A stretch of DNA of 36,141 bases from Chloroflexi bacterium RBG_19FT_COMBO_55_16 (GTDB lineage: Bacteria; Chloroflexota; Anaerolineae; Anaerolineales; UBA4823), in NCBI GenBank assembly GCA_001795335.1, contig MGOK01000151.1, positions 37,371 to 73,511 of the forward strand, read 5' to 3'. This document shows positions 15,620-24,975 of the stretch, piece after piece (the stretch's first letter is position 1; each line of letters starts with the position of its first letter). Below the pieces are notes generated by a model. It did no database searches. It was not told the DNA's origin and saw only the letters and a program-made list of their open reading frames with translations. Made by a program: the position numbers and the translations under genes.

Positions 15620-17548
15620 CCCCCGTATTCCTTTTACCTCAATCGCATCACTCTCCTGCGCCTTAAAATACGCTTCCGACAGACGTTGGATAGCGATCAA
15701 GAATCCCTCACTCCCGCGTTGGTGACCTCGCCAGATCTCCGGGATCATAGTGCCCTGGTAGCCATCTGGTCTACCTGCACCAATTAATTTAAAGAAATGC
15801 ACCCAATCGATTGTCCCCTCACCGATTTGGAGACCTTCACCATCCAATCCAGCCCCATCCGCCAGGTGCAGGTGGTGGGTGTAGGGTAACAGCACTCTCA
15901 CCTGGTCGTAAAAGTCCATATGCGCCCAGTTACAATACAGCTTGGAATGCGATGTGTCGAAACAGATGTTCAAACCCAAAGGTTGAATGAAATCGCGGAT
16001 TTCGTAGGCATCCATGAATGCGTTAGTCAACCACTGCCCGCCAAAATACCAGGGGTGGGGAGGTAAATTTTCCAGGAGAAATTCTATGTCTGCCGTGTCG
16101 AGCTGATCAACAGATCTGCGCAGGTTAGTATAGAGCGCTTGGCGATCTTCGATCGGATGATCCAGGCTCATCCCACCCGTATGCACGACGACCTTCGGGA
16201 TTCCAACAAAGTGCGGCGCCATTTCCCGCGTTAAGCGGATAGTTTTTTGGATCAAAGCCACCGATTGGCTCCGATGGTGCTCATCTAAAGCACACAGGTC
16301 AACCAGGGTGCGCTCAAAGAACTCAGGCGCGTGAACGACCAGCTTCAGCTCGTGATCCCCACCCGGATAATGTTCATCCAGGTCCTGATCGGTGAAGTGG
16401 AACTCCAACATACGCGGCTGAAGGACCAACGATTCTTCGAAATCGCGGAAGCGTACTGTGAAACCCCAATCCATATGTAAAGTATGATCCACATCCAAGA
16501 CGATTTCAACGCCAAGATCCCGATCCAGGAAGGGTTCGTCTTCTTCGATCAGCCGAACAGCGATCCGGCCCATCAATTCCGGATATTTCTGCGGCGAGAT
16601 TCCGAGGGCCGGACCTTTGACAGTCACCAGATCGGGAGTGATCATCTCGCCAGGTTGGATTGTGCGGGCTGCCACCAGGCTTTTGCCCAGCACCTCGCGG
16701 TTAAGGATCTCACCACGTGATATAAACTTCTCCTCGCCGGTGCCCAGCGCCAAGCTAATCTGGCGGATATCGCGCACCATTTTTCTAAAGCCATGCGGCT
16801 CCAGGCTGGCAGCGTGGTCGGGGCCATCCATCGTTCGGTCGAGCGTGATGTGACGTTCGATGATGCTGGCTCCCAAAGCTGCAGCGACCGTTGACACTGC
16901 AATCCCACGTTCGTGGCCAGAATAACCGACCGGCACCCCAAATTGCCGCAATTGATCCATAAAACGCAAGTTGATGTCTTCAAAGGCCGCGGGATACGTA
17001 CTGTTGCAATGCAACAAGGCAAACTCCACCTCGCGCTCTTTGAGGAAATTTACACTGACTTCAACTTCCTCCATGCGAGACATCCCAGTCGAGACGATCA
17101 ATGGCTTTCCTTTTTCCACCAGGTGGTCCAACAACGGTAGGTTCGTCAGGTCTGCCGAGGCGACCTTGAAAGCAGGAACGCTCAGGTGATCCAAAAAATC
17201 AGCGCTTTCCGGATCAAAAGCAGAGCATAAGAAAGTGATGTGCTTCTTCTTGCAATAATCCACGATTTGGTGAAAGTCGTCATCCGTCAGCTCGACACGC
17301 TGCAGGATGGGTAGCAGGTAACGCAGGGTTTTTTCTCCCGAATTAGCGTTATCTAAGTACTTTTTGGCATAGAGTTTATCCAGGTTGCGCTTCTGGAACT
17401 TGACCGCATCCGCCCCCGCGCCGACCGCCGCATCGATCAGCTCCAGCGCCAAGGGGAGAATGCCGTTATGGTTGACGCCGATCTCAGCGATAATATAAGT
17501 AGGCTGACCGTCGCCGACAAGGCGATCGCCAATCTTTATTACTGGCAT
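15614..17548 (-). CDS. neuB: NeuB-family nonulosonate synthase fused to a xylose-isomerase-like TIM barrel
   Basis: 644 residues from ATG 17548, which has GGAGG five bases upstream; an earlier in-frame TTG is rejected. Residues 1-270 are a NeuB domain: YIIAEIGVNHNG (18-29), DAVKFQKRNL (47-56), VGYSGHE (207-213), IIERHITLDRTMDGPDH (229-245). It condenses phosphoenolpyruvate with a hexosamine-type sugar to a nine-carbon 2-keto acid. Residues 280-345 are the SAF/antifreeze-like domain. Residues about 350-632 are an AP-endonuclease-2/sugar isomerase TIM barrel with candidate metal ligands E493 (ENLP), D531 and H534 (FDTSH), H561 (HLHLAD) and E604 (PEI). NeuB alone is about 350 residues, so this is a true fusion. 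It follows neuA and a PtmA-like SDR. Confidence 0.92.
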   Translation of the reverse strand: MPVIKIGDRLVGDGQPTYIIAEIGVNHNGILPLALELIDAAVGAGADAVKFQKRNLDKLYAKKYLDNANSGEKTLRYLLPILQRVELTDDDFHQIVDYCKKKHITFLCSAFDPESADFLDHLSVPAFKVASADLTNLPLLDHLVEKGKPLIVSTGMSRMEEVEVSVNFLKEREVEFALLHCNSTYPAAFEDINLRFMDQLRQFGVPVGYSGHERGIAVSTVAAALGASIIERHITLDRTMDGPDHAASLEPHGFRKMVRDIRQISLALGTGEEKFISRGEILNREVLGKSLVAARTIQPGEMITPDLVTVKGPALGISPQKYPELMGRIAVRLIEEDEPFLDRDLGVEIVLDVDHTLHMDWGFTVRFRDFEESLVLQPRMLEFHFTDQDLDEHYPGGDHELKLVVHAPEFFERTLVDLCALDEHHRSQSVALIQKTIRLTREMAPHFVGIPKVVVHTGGMSLDHPIEDRQALYTNLRRSVDQLDTADIEFLLENLPPHPWYFGGQWLTNAFMDAYEIRDFIQPLGLNICFDTSHSKLYCNWAHMDFYDQVRVLLPYTHHLHLADGAGLDGEGLQIGEGTIDWVHFFKLIGAGRPDGYQGTMIPEIWRGHQRGSEGFLIAIQRLSEAYFKAQESDAIEVKGIRGR

Positions 17549-17553
17549 GCAAG

Positions 17554-17558
17554 CCTCC
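17554..17558 (-). promoter_or_regulatory. Ribosome binding site deciding the neuB-fusion start
   Basis: The minus strand reads GGAGG, five bases from ATG 17548. The same bases would be coding if the earlier in-frame TTG at 17560 were used, so this site argues for the ATG. Confidence 0.75.
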
Positions 17559-17596
17559 AATTTCTGTTTTTCAGCGGGAATAATTCTGATTGAAAG

Positions 17597-17650
17597 GTGA
17601 AGCGTGATTTGTAAACTTGCGTTTCAGTTTTCACGCTTCACGTTTCACAA
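17597..17650. repeat. TTCACGN-type heptamer array with an inverted copy (possible hairpin) after neuA
   Basis: Five plus-strand units run from 17616 to 17650: cttgcgt, ttcagtt, ttcacgc, ttcacgt, ttcacaa. The last four amino acids or so of NeuA (VKREA) and its TGA stop are encoded by them. A reverse-oriented copy, gtgaagcgtga at 17597-17607, pairs perfectly over 11 bases with tcacgcttcac at 17631-17641, with a 23-base loop. No T-run follows in the minus direction, so a rho-independent terminator is not supported. Confidence 0.75.
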
Positions 17651-18386
17651 CCTCGAAGCCTAGATCCCCCATTGTTATCTCACCATTTTCCAACAACCGT
17701 TCTGCCCGCCGCCAATCGTCCGGCGAATCGATGTCGATCCATTCCTCAGCCCCGATAATCAGCGGTAGGATATATTCGCCCGTCATTGAATTCTTGACCA
17801 GGATCGTATCCGCCCAGGCTGCGTCGACATAACCAGTCTGCCAATAAACCTCCGGGAGGCTCTGGCGTGGTTGGTTATACGGTTCGGGAATCCCATTCTC
17901 GAGCAGGGGGTGTATGTAACCGTCTACACCTATCCGCCACATCTTGAATGGATTCTGAAAAGGGATACAGACGGTCCGAACCGAGTCGGCCTCCGGGTGT
18001 TCCAAGAGGCGCAGGACGGCGTGGTCGATGTGGACAGTCTTACGGAATGGAGAAGTTGGGCGCAATTGCACCACGATTTCCGGTCTGTAACCCTCTTTCT
18101 CAGTTAACCAGGTAAGAGCATGTTGAAAAACTGGTATGTCTGGCGTATTGTCTTGGGAGAGCTCATCCGGGCGTAGGAAGGGAGTCTCTGCTCCATACAT
18201 CCGGGCAATCGCCGCAATCTCGACGTCATCGGTTGAGACGATCACGCGCGTGATCGTCTCTGCTGAAAGTCCTGCGGCGATGCTGTACGCTATTAGAGGG
18301 TGCCCGGCAAACAGGCGGATGTTCTTGCGTGGGATGCTCTTGGAACCCCCTCTTGCCGGGACAATCGCCAGGACTTCGGTGTCCAT
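17631..18386 (-). CDS. neuA: CMP-nonulosonate (acylneuraminate) cytidylyltransferase, NeuA/PtmB type
   Basis: 251 residues. The CTP-binding N-terminus is IVPARGGSKSIPRKNIRLFA (8-27), the standard NeuA/PtmB motif. VVQLRPTSPFRK is the Q.RPTSP.R motif that contacts the sugar, and WIDIDSPDDW near the C-terminus supplies the metal-binding aspartates. It makes the CMP-activated form of a nine-carbon acidic sugar. Start: its ATG overlaps the TAA of the upstream SDR by one base (TAATG). The end is shaped by a heptamer repeat, which encodes VKREA and the stop. The neighbour order SDR (PtmA-like), NeuA, NeuB matches part of the Campylobacter ptm/leg legionaminic acid set, so CMP-legionaminate or a relative is the best guess. 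Confidence 0.93.
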   Translation of the reverse strand: MDTEVLAIVPARGGSKSIPRKNIRLFAGHPLIAYSIAAGLSAETITRVIVSTDDVEIAAIARMYGAETPFLRPDELSQDNTPDIPVFQHALTWLTEKEGYRPEIVVQLRPTSPFRKTVHIDHAVLRLLEHPEADSVRTVCIPFQNPFKMWRIGVDGYIHPLLENGIPEPYNQPRQSLPEVYWQTGYVDAAWADTILVKNSMTGEYILPLIIGAEEWIDIDSPDDWRRAERLLENGEITMGDLGFEVVKREA

Positions 18387-19246
18387 TACCAGGCCGTCCA
18401 GCCCCCATCGATAACCAAATTCGCCCCGGTCATATAACTTGACGCATCGGAGGCGAGAAACAGGATTGCCCCATTCATTTCATCTTTTTCTGCCATCCGC
18501 CCTAAGACGCTACGCGCCGAATACGCCTGGACAAAGGTTTCATCGTGTCCGTTATATACTCCACCGGGGGTGAGGGCATTCACCCGGATATTCTTTCCGG
18601 CGTAATACGTCGCCAGGTAACGCGTCATTCCTAGCACGCCGGCCTTGCTGACCGAGTAATAAACGGGCTTGTATTGAGGGGATTGGTTTTGTCTTTGGTA
18701 GATGCGTTGATCTGGGCCGACCAGCCCGTACATCGAGCAGACATTAACTATAACGCCTTTCCCCTGAGCCAGCATAGGAATCACCGCCGCCTGACAGCAC
18801 AGGAACATGCCAGTCAGATTGACATCCAGGGCCTGTTGCCAGGCTTCGAGAGGATAATCCTCAAAAGCTGAAGTCCCTTGCCGAAAGTCGCTGTGCTGGG
18901 GATCAAACTTGGGGTCAAGTGCCGCGCTATTGACGAGTATATCCAGGCGACCGAAGCGATCCAGGGTTACCTCGACCATCTGCCGTACTGATGTCTTCGA
19001 AGTTACGTCGGTTTTCACTCCTAAGGCGCGCTGTCCTTGAACAGTATTGCTGTTTTTTTCGACCGGCCAGCGACGGATGAGAGAGGCGGCCAATTCTTGA
19101 GCCGCCTCCTCGTTTAATTCTGCAATCACGACCTGCGCGCCAGCCTGGGCTAATGTATGACAAAACTGTTCCCCCAGCAGGCCAGCCCCACCAGTTATAA
19201 CTGCCACCCGCCCCGTCAAATCGAATAGCTCGGGCAGTTCAGCCAT
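18386..19246 (-). CDS. ptmA: PtmA-like short-chain dehydrogenase of nonulosonate/flagellin-modification type
   Basis: 286 residues. Cofactor motif TGGAGLLG (18-25), NSAA in place of NNAG (107-110), catalytic Y197 and K201 in YSVSK. The C-terminal region, with YLATYYAGKNIRVNALTPGG followed by VYNGHDETF and ASSYMTGANLVIDGG, is the pattern I know from SDRs annotated flagellin modification protein PtmA. PtmA is needed for legionaminic acid synthesis in Campylobacter, in the GDP-glucosamine branch. The gene overlaps neuA by one base and sits 15 bases after the PAPS synthetase gene. The substrate is inferred from family and context only. Confidence 0.82.
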   Translation of the reverse strand: MAELPELFDLTGRVAVITGGAGLLGEQFCHTLAQAGAQVVIAELNEEAAQELAASLIRRWPVEKNSNTVQGQRALGVKTDVTSKTSVRQMVEVTLDRFGRLDILVNSAALDPKFDPQHSDFRQGTSAFEDYPLEAWQQALDVNLTGMFLCCQAAVIPMLAQGKGVIVNVCSMYGLVGPDQRIYQRQNQSPQYKPVYYSVSKAGVLGMTRYLATYYAGKNIRVNALTPGGVYNGHDETFVQAYSARSVLGRMAEKDEMNGAILFLASDASSYMTGANLVIDGGWTAW

Positions 19247-19261
19247 ATTACCAATTATCTC

Positions 19262-21066
<1,805 letters not shown>

Positions 21067-21127
21067 AATGAATATAAAATTTTAGACAAGGGGATCTCCA
21101 AAGAGTGAATCCCGCCCCAAAGCGACG

Positions 21128-21136
21128 ATTATAGCA
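21128..21136 (-). promoter_or_regulatory. Extended -10 promoter for sat-cysC and the genes below it
   Basis: On the minus strand TGCTATAAT is a perfect extended -10 (TGnTATAAT). No good -35 lies 16-18 bases upstream, which is acceptable for this class. Expected start near 21121 gives a leader of about 70 bases. The 203-base gap (21053-21255) is A+T-rich and the only sizeable gap in the window; beyond the two promoters I see nothing else in it. Confidence 0.6.
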
Positions 21137-21211
21137 CTGTTTAAAGGTTTCTTCCGGTGTTAATTAACGTAATTTGGATAGTTAAGTTTCAATTTTGGTC
21201 AAAATTACTTT

Positions 21212-21220
21212 TGATATAAT
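21212..21220 (+). promoter_or_regulatory. Extended -10 promoter for the plus-strand glycosyltransferase gene
   Basis: TGATATAAT contains a perfect TATAAT (21215-21220) with the TG extension, 35 bases before ATG 21256. The -35 region is only loosely matched (TTTTGG-like around 21193). It is divergent from the sat-cysC promoter; the two -10 boxes are about 80 bases apart, so one regulator could act on both. Confidence 0.6.
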
Positions 21221-21255
21221 CTCATCTGCCACATAGATACGATATACCCAATGAA

Positions 21256-22878
21256 ATGCTGCCCAGGAATTTCACCTTGACTTCTTCAAATAAAGGCCAT
21301 CTTCTTTTCTATTTGATCCTGGTGGGATATGCCTTTTATGCCGCTGCGTATATTTACCAAACCAGTTTTGTTGTCTCCGGGGAAAGGTACTTTGTTCTAT
21401 TTGACGATGCGATGATCTCGATGCGCTATGCCAGGAATCTGGCGAACGGGCATGGGTTAGTCTGGAACCCGGGTGGGGTTCGCGTAGAAGGTTATACCAA
21501 CCCCCTCTGGGTGATCTTTATGGCGATTTTTCATCTCTTCCCCCTGCCGCCTTCTAAAATGAGTTTGGTGATTCAAATCAGCGGCGCTATCTTCTTGATT
21601 GCCAACCTTTCCTTCGTTAATAAAATCGCCAGGATGCTTACGGGGAGCTGGCTTGTCGCACTCCTCTCTGTCATCTTAACCGCTTTCTATGCCCCGCTCA
21701 ACAACTGGGGGTTGCAGGGAATGGAAGTCAGCGTTTTGACGTTGATCGTCAGCGCCTCATTGTGGATCGCTTTAGAAAGTACGCATTCCAATCGATTCTC
21801 ACGGTGGCTTTACCCGCTGTTAGGTATGGGCACATTGGTGCGGATCGATATGGCAGTGGTATATCTCGTCGTCTTGGTTTTTTTGGTCGTCGCAGACAGA
21901 CCACACCGCCGCCAGAATTTGGTTTGGGGGATCGGCTTATTCGTTCTATTCATTTTGAGCCAGACCTTATTCCGGTGGATCTACTATGGTGATATCTTGC
22001 CCAATACGTACTACCTGAAGATGCAAGGCTACCCTGTATTCCTGCGTTTGGTCCATGGCGCCTATGTTCTATTCCGTTTCATTTGGAGCTTTAACTGGCT
22101 TCTCTTTCTCCTCCCATTCACCGTGCTCGCCTTTCGTCGAGAGCGGGCTATCCTCTTAGCAATCCTGGTGATCCTCGCCCAGCTCGCATACAGTGTCTAC
22201 GTCGGCGGGGACGCCTGGGAACATCGCGGTGGTAGCAATCGCTACATTTCCATCGTTATGCCAATATTTTTTATATTTTTTACCTATGCATCCGATCTGA
22301 TTCGCCAAGCGATCCTGATCAAGATTCAACCGCGATTAAAAGCATCCATTTTGGTTTCAAACGTTCTGCTGGTCTTGATTGTTCTTGCCAGTATGCTCAA
22401 CATGAACTTGCTAGTTGATTTCAAATCCTTGGAGCGGTGGGCTCTGCTGCGCCAGCCAATTTTTATCGAAGGTAACAAGGAGTACGTACGCATTGCTGAA
22501 GCCCTCAATAAAATCACCACACCCCAGGCCAGCATTGCCGTTGTCAGCGCTGGGGCGATCCCTTATTTCACTGATCGTTATGCTCTTGACCTGCTAGGGA
22601 AGAATGACGTCAAGATCGCTCATGAAAACGCCCGGGGAGCCAATAACCCGTTTAACCTGGATAAGTTTCGCCCTGGTCACATGAAGTGGGATTATGATTA
22701 TTCAATCGGGGAATTAAAGCCGGACGTGGTCGTTCAACTCTGGGGAGACAGCAGTACAGCTCAAGCCTACTTAGATAAATATTACCTCGTGGGGGGAATA
22801 CCGGGGGACATGGCCTTCTCGCTGCGCGCCGGTTCACCGAACATCCTGTGGGACCGCGTTCAAATTAAGCCCCAGTGA
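21256..22878 (+). CDS. GT-C family integral membrane glycosyltransferase, AftB-like loop motif
   Basis: 540 residues with about ten or more membrane segments; the only plus-strand gene in the window. After the first helix comes LFDDAMISMRYARNLANGHG (48-67), then VWNPGG and VEGYTNPLW. This acidic-pair loop and the GYTNPLW continuation are shared with actinobacterial AftB-type arabinofuranosyltransferases and related GT-C proteins. A soluble domain of about 120 residues closes the protein (ASIAVVSAGAIPYFTDRYAL...). It would act on the outer membrane face using a polyprenyl-phosphate sugar; which sugar is unknown. An overlapping ATG at 21251 opens only a nine-codon frame. It converges on the Gfo/Idh gene with a 27-base gap and no clear terminator. 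Confidence 0.82.
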   Translation: MLPRNFTLTSSNKGHLLFYLILVGYAFYAAAYIYQTSFVVSGERYFVLFDDAMISMRYARNLANGHGLVWNPGGVRVEGYTNPLWVIFMAIFHLFPLPPSKMSLVIQISGAIFLIANLSFVNKIARMLTGSWLVALLSVILTAFYAPLNNWGLQGMEVSVLTLIVSASLWIALESTHSNRFSRWLYPLLGMGTLVRIDMAVVYLVVLVFLVVADRPHRRQNLVWGIGLFVLFILSQTLFRWIYYGDILPNTYYLKMQGYPVFLRLVHGAYVLFRFIWSFNWLLFLLPFTVLAFRRERAILLAILVILAQLAYSVYVGGDAWEHRGGSNRYISIVMPIFFIFFTYASDLIRQAILIKIQPRLKASILVSNVLLVLIVLASMLNMNLLVDFKSLERWALLRQPIFIEGNKEYVRIAEALNKITTPQASIAVVSAGAIPYFTDRYALDLLGKNDVKIAHENARGANNPFNLDKFRPGHMKWDYDYSIGELKPDVVVQLWGDSSTAQAYLDKYYLVGGIPGDMAFSLRAGSPNILWDRVQIKPQ

Positions 22879-22905
22879 AACCCAATATTAATAATCAGTC
22901 TCTCA

Positions 22906-23895
22906 TCAAAGGAATTTGATCAGCCCTCCCACATTCTGCGATTCGTGCGCGGCCAGAGCTAATTCCAGAACCTTTCGCCCATCTTCAAGCGTACAAGCGG
23001 GAGATTCTTCCCCTCGTACAACTGCCATAAAATGGCGCATCTCAGCCAGGAACATATCGTTGCGTCCAAAGCCCCGTGGAGGCGGAAAAGTTTCCATTTT
23101 TCCCAGGTCTGCATGGTAAATCTGTAAAACTCCGTTGGCATTATTCCAGCGCAATATACCTTGATCCCCGACGATCACCAGATAATGCGCAGGAGGGCGT
23201 TGGTAATAGTCCAGGTGCAAACTGCCGACTGCACCGGTTGCAAAGCGCAGGCCAATTTCAGCCGTGTCTTCGACATTCAACTCCATGTAGTTCAACTTCC
23301 CGACAAACGCCCACAGCTCTTGAACCTCGCCTATCATCCAACGCATTGTATCCAGAGGATGGCAAAGGGTAAGGATCACCCCACCGCCCAGGTCTTTTCT
23401 GGAGCTATAACTTTGGCGGTAGTCCTCCCATGGGTGCATGTTGGGCAAATATTCACCATACACCGCCCGGATTGATAGCGGGCGCCCGATTACGCCTTCT
23501 TTAAGATAATGGCTGGCCTGGATCAAGCTGGGATGGAAACGATACTGAAATCCGACCAACACCTGCCCTCCCCCCTGTTCGACGGCTCTGGCTAATTCAC
23601 TGACGCCCTCCATCGAATGGGAGATGGGCTTTTCAAGCAAGATCTGGCAACCCGCCCGTGCAGCCGGAATGGCAACTTCCAAATGCAATGCTGTCGGGTT
23701 AGCAACAATCACGGCCTGGGGCTGGTAGGAAAGCGCAGATTCAAGATCCGTCACCACTGGGAAACCCGCCAACTCGTCATCAGGAAGCGTGCTGTGGTAA
23801 GTGCGATAGAGCAAAATATCCCTTTCCCCCAACGCTATCAGGTTGCGGAAATGGCGTCGCCCAATCGAGCCCAGTCCAGCGATTAAGTATTTCAT
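22906..23895 (-). CDS. Gfo/Idh/MocA family NAD(P)-dependent sugar oxidoreductase
   Basis: 329 residues. The Rossmann motif is IAGLGSIGRRHFRNL (5-19), followed by VIVANPTALHLEVA (62-75) and EKPIS (88-92), the family's signature Lys-Pro. The C-terminal alpha/beta domain includes GGVILTLCHPLDTMRWM, with the conserved His/Asp region. These enzymes oxidise or reduce sugar hydroxyls, often on nucleotide sugars. PtmF of the Campylobacter legionaminic acid pathway is one member, so a link with the PtmA-like SDR is possible (inference). The ATG follows GGAGGGG. It is 18 bases after a sulfotransferase gene and is the last gene of the right block before the plus-strand gene. Confidence 0.88.
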   Translation of the reverse strand: MKYLIAGLGSIGRRHFRNLIALGERDILLYRTYHSTLPDDELAGFPVVTDLESALSYQPQAVIVANPTALHLEVAIPAARAGCQILLEKPISHSMEGVSELARAVEQGGGQVLVGFQYRFHPSLIQASHYLKEGVIGRPLSIRAVYGEYLPNMHPWEDYRQSYSSRKDLGGGVILTLCHPLDTMRWMIGEVQELWAFVGKLNYMELNVEDTAEIGLRFATGAVGSLHLDYYQRPPAHYLVIVGDQGILRWNNANGVLQIYHADLGKMETFPPPRGFGRNDMFLAEMRHFMAVVRGEESPACTLEDGRKVLELALAAHESQNVGGLIKFL

Positions 23896-23912
23896 CGGTG
23901 AAACCCCTCCAT

Positions 23913-24950
23913 CTACCAGTCCAAGGATTGCTCATAGCCCCAGGCGATCAGAGCCTGGCCAGCCAGTTTTTTAAAAATTAGCCGGTCGTGAGCGGTGAAC
24001 AGGTTTCGCCAGGAGCCTTGCCTACCTTTCTCTAAAGGCTCAACCAACTCGCCGGCCTTTTGCTTCTGCCAGTCGGCATCCGGGTTGCTCTCTAACTCCG
24101 CAATCACCGCCTCAGCCAGGCCTTTGCCTTCGCTATCAACACCTAGAAATGCCCAGATGCGCTCCAGCTCAGCCTGGGGCTGCTCGAGCAGATCCTCATA
24201 ACGCAAGGTCAGGTAGTGTTCTCCATATAGCTCCCGCGCGACCTTATCGGTCCCTGTCACGTTCCTCGCCCAACCAGCAGCCTCAGACCGAATAGCTTTG
24301 TCGGTAAAGATTGAACGCTGTCCTGTCAGGAACAATCCCGCATCTCGGGAAAAATCATCTCGAATGCGCAAATCTTCCCGGCTCATGTGTTGGGCAGCAT
24401 CGATGAAGGATTGGAAGCGGTGCGAAACAGCCATATCACGTCCATCCCTGATAATAACAATCAGGCGAGCTTCCGGATAAACCTTATGCACCAAACGCAC
24501 TGATTCATCTTCGAGCAAGCTGTTTGGACTCTTATCGCCCACGATATGTTTTCCTTCCCGCCTTGCTTCACGCTCCAGGATGAAATCCGCCGCGGCGCGT
24601 AATACTACTGGGGACAAATCACGCCCCCGATTCCAGCGGTTACTCCGGCGTAAAAGCCATTCGCCAACTGCCTCCTCAGATACTAAGGCCTGGAGCAGGG
24701 GATGGCGGGTAAAGAAATGCGCCTGGTAGTTGCAATGCACCTCAGGATGCAGACGGATCAGGCGGGTTAGGAGGGTTGTGCCAGAGCGCGCGTGCCCGAA
24801 AATGAAGAACTTCGGCATCGGAAAAAAAGCCTTCGCTTCGACTACTTCCTCAGGCGTGATCGCTGGAATATCCCTGCGCGCTCGAAGAGGCATCTGACCT
24901 GTTCGGAGCACGGATCCTGCCAGGCTGATACGTTTCCAAAAGTCTAACAT
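23913..24950 (-). CDS. Sulfotransferase family protein
   Basis: 345 residues. The 5'-phosphosulfate loop is FIFGHARSGTTLLTRLIRLH (49-68). The 3'-phosphate site is LIVIIRDGRDMAVSH (163-177) with R168 and S176. GRQGSWRNLFTAHDRLIF near the C-terminus is the G.W...FT element that closes on PAPS. It is the third sulfotransferase of the locus and distinct in sequence from the other two, so it probably has a different acceptor position. It lies between a GT-B glycosyltransferase and a Gfo/Idh oxidoreductase in the right block, more than 2.8 kb upstream of the PAPS synthetase gene. Confidence 0.9.
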   Translation of the reverse strand: MLDFWKRISLAGSVLRTGQMPLRARRDIPAITPEEVVEAKAFFPMPKFFIFGHARSGTTLLTRLIRLHPEVHCNYQAHFFTRHPLLQALVSEEAVGEWLLRRSNRWNRGRDLSPVVLRAAADFILEREARREGKHIVGDKSPNSLLEDESVRLVHKVYPEARLIVIIRDGRDMAVSHRFQSFIDAAQHMSREDLRIRDDFSRDAGLFLTGQRSIFTDKAIRSEAAGWARNVTGTDKVARELYGEHYLTLRYEDLLEQPQAELERIWAFLGVDSEGKGLAEAVIAELESNPDADWQKQKAGELVEPLEKGRQGSWRNLFTAHDRLIFKKLAGQALIAWGYEQSLDW

Positions 24951-24975
24951 TTAGTTATTCTGGCTTGTGTCCGAC

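Noticed and set aside
15185..15787. Two overlapping plus-strand frames across the heptamer junction
   Set aside because: They exist because TTCACGN repeats are stop-free on the plus strand and link two antisense frames; there is no motif or start signal.
17597..17641. Rho-independent terminator between neuA and neuB
   Set aside because: The stem is perfect, but the loop is 23 bases and no T-run follows in the direction of transcription.
21251..21280. Nine-codon leader peptide gene overlapping the plus-strand glycosyltransferase start
   Set aside because: It has no ribosome binding site of its own, is very short and overlaps the start; a regulatory role cannot be supported.
22879..22905. Bidirectional terminator between the convergent genes
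   Set aside because: The 27-base gap has only a 5-base imperfect pairing at its edge and no G+C-rich stem with T-run.
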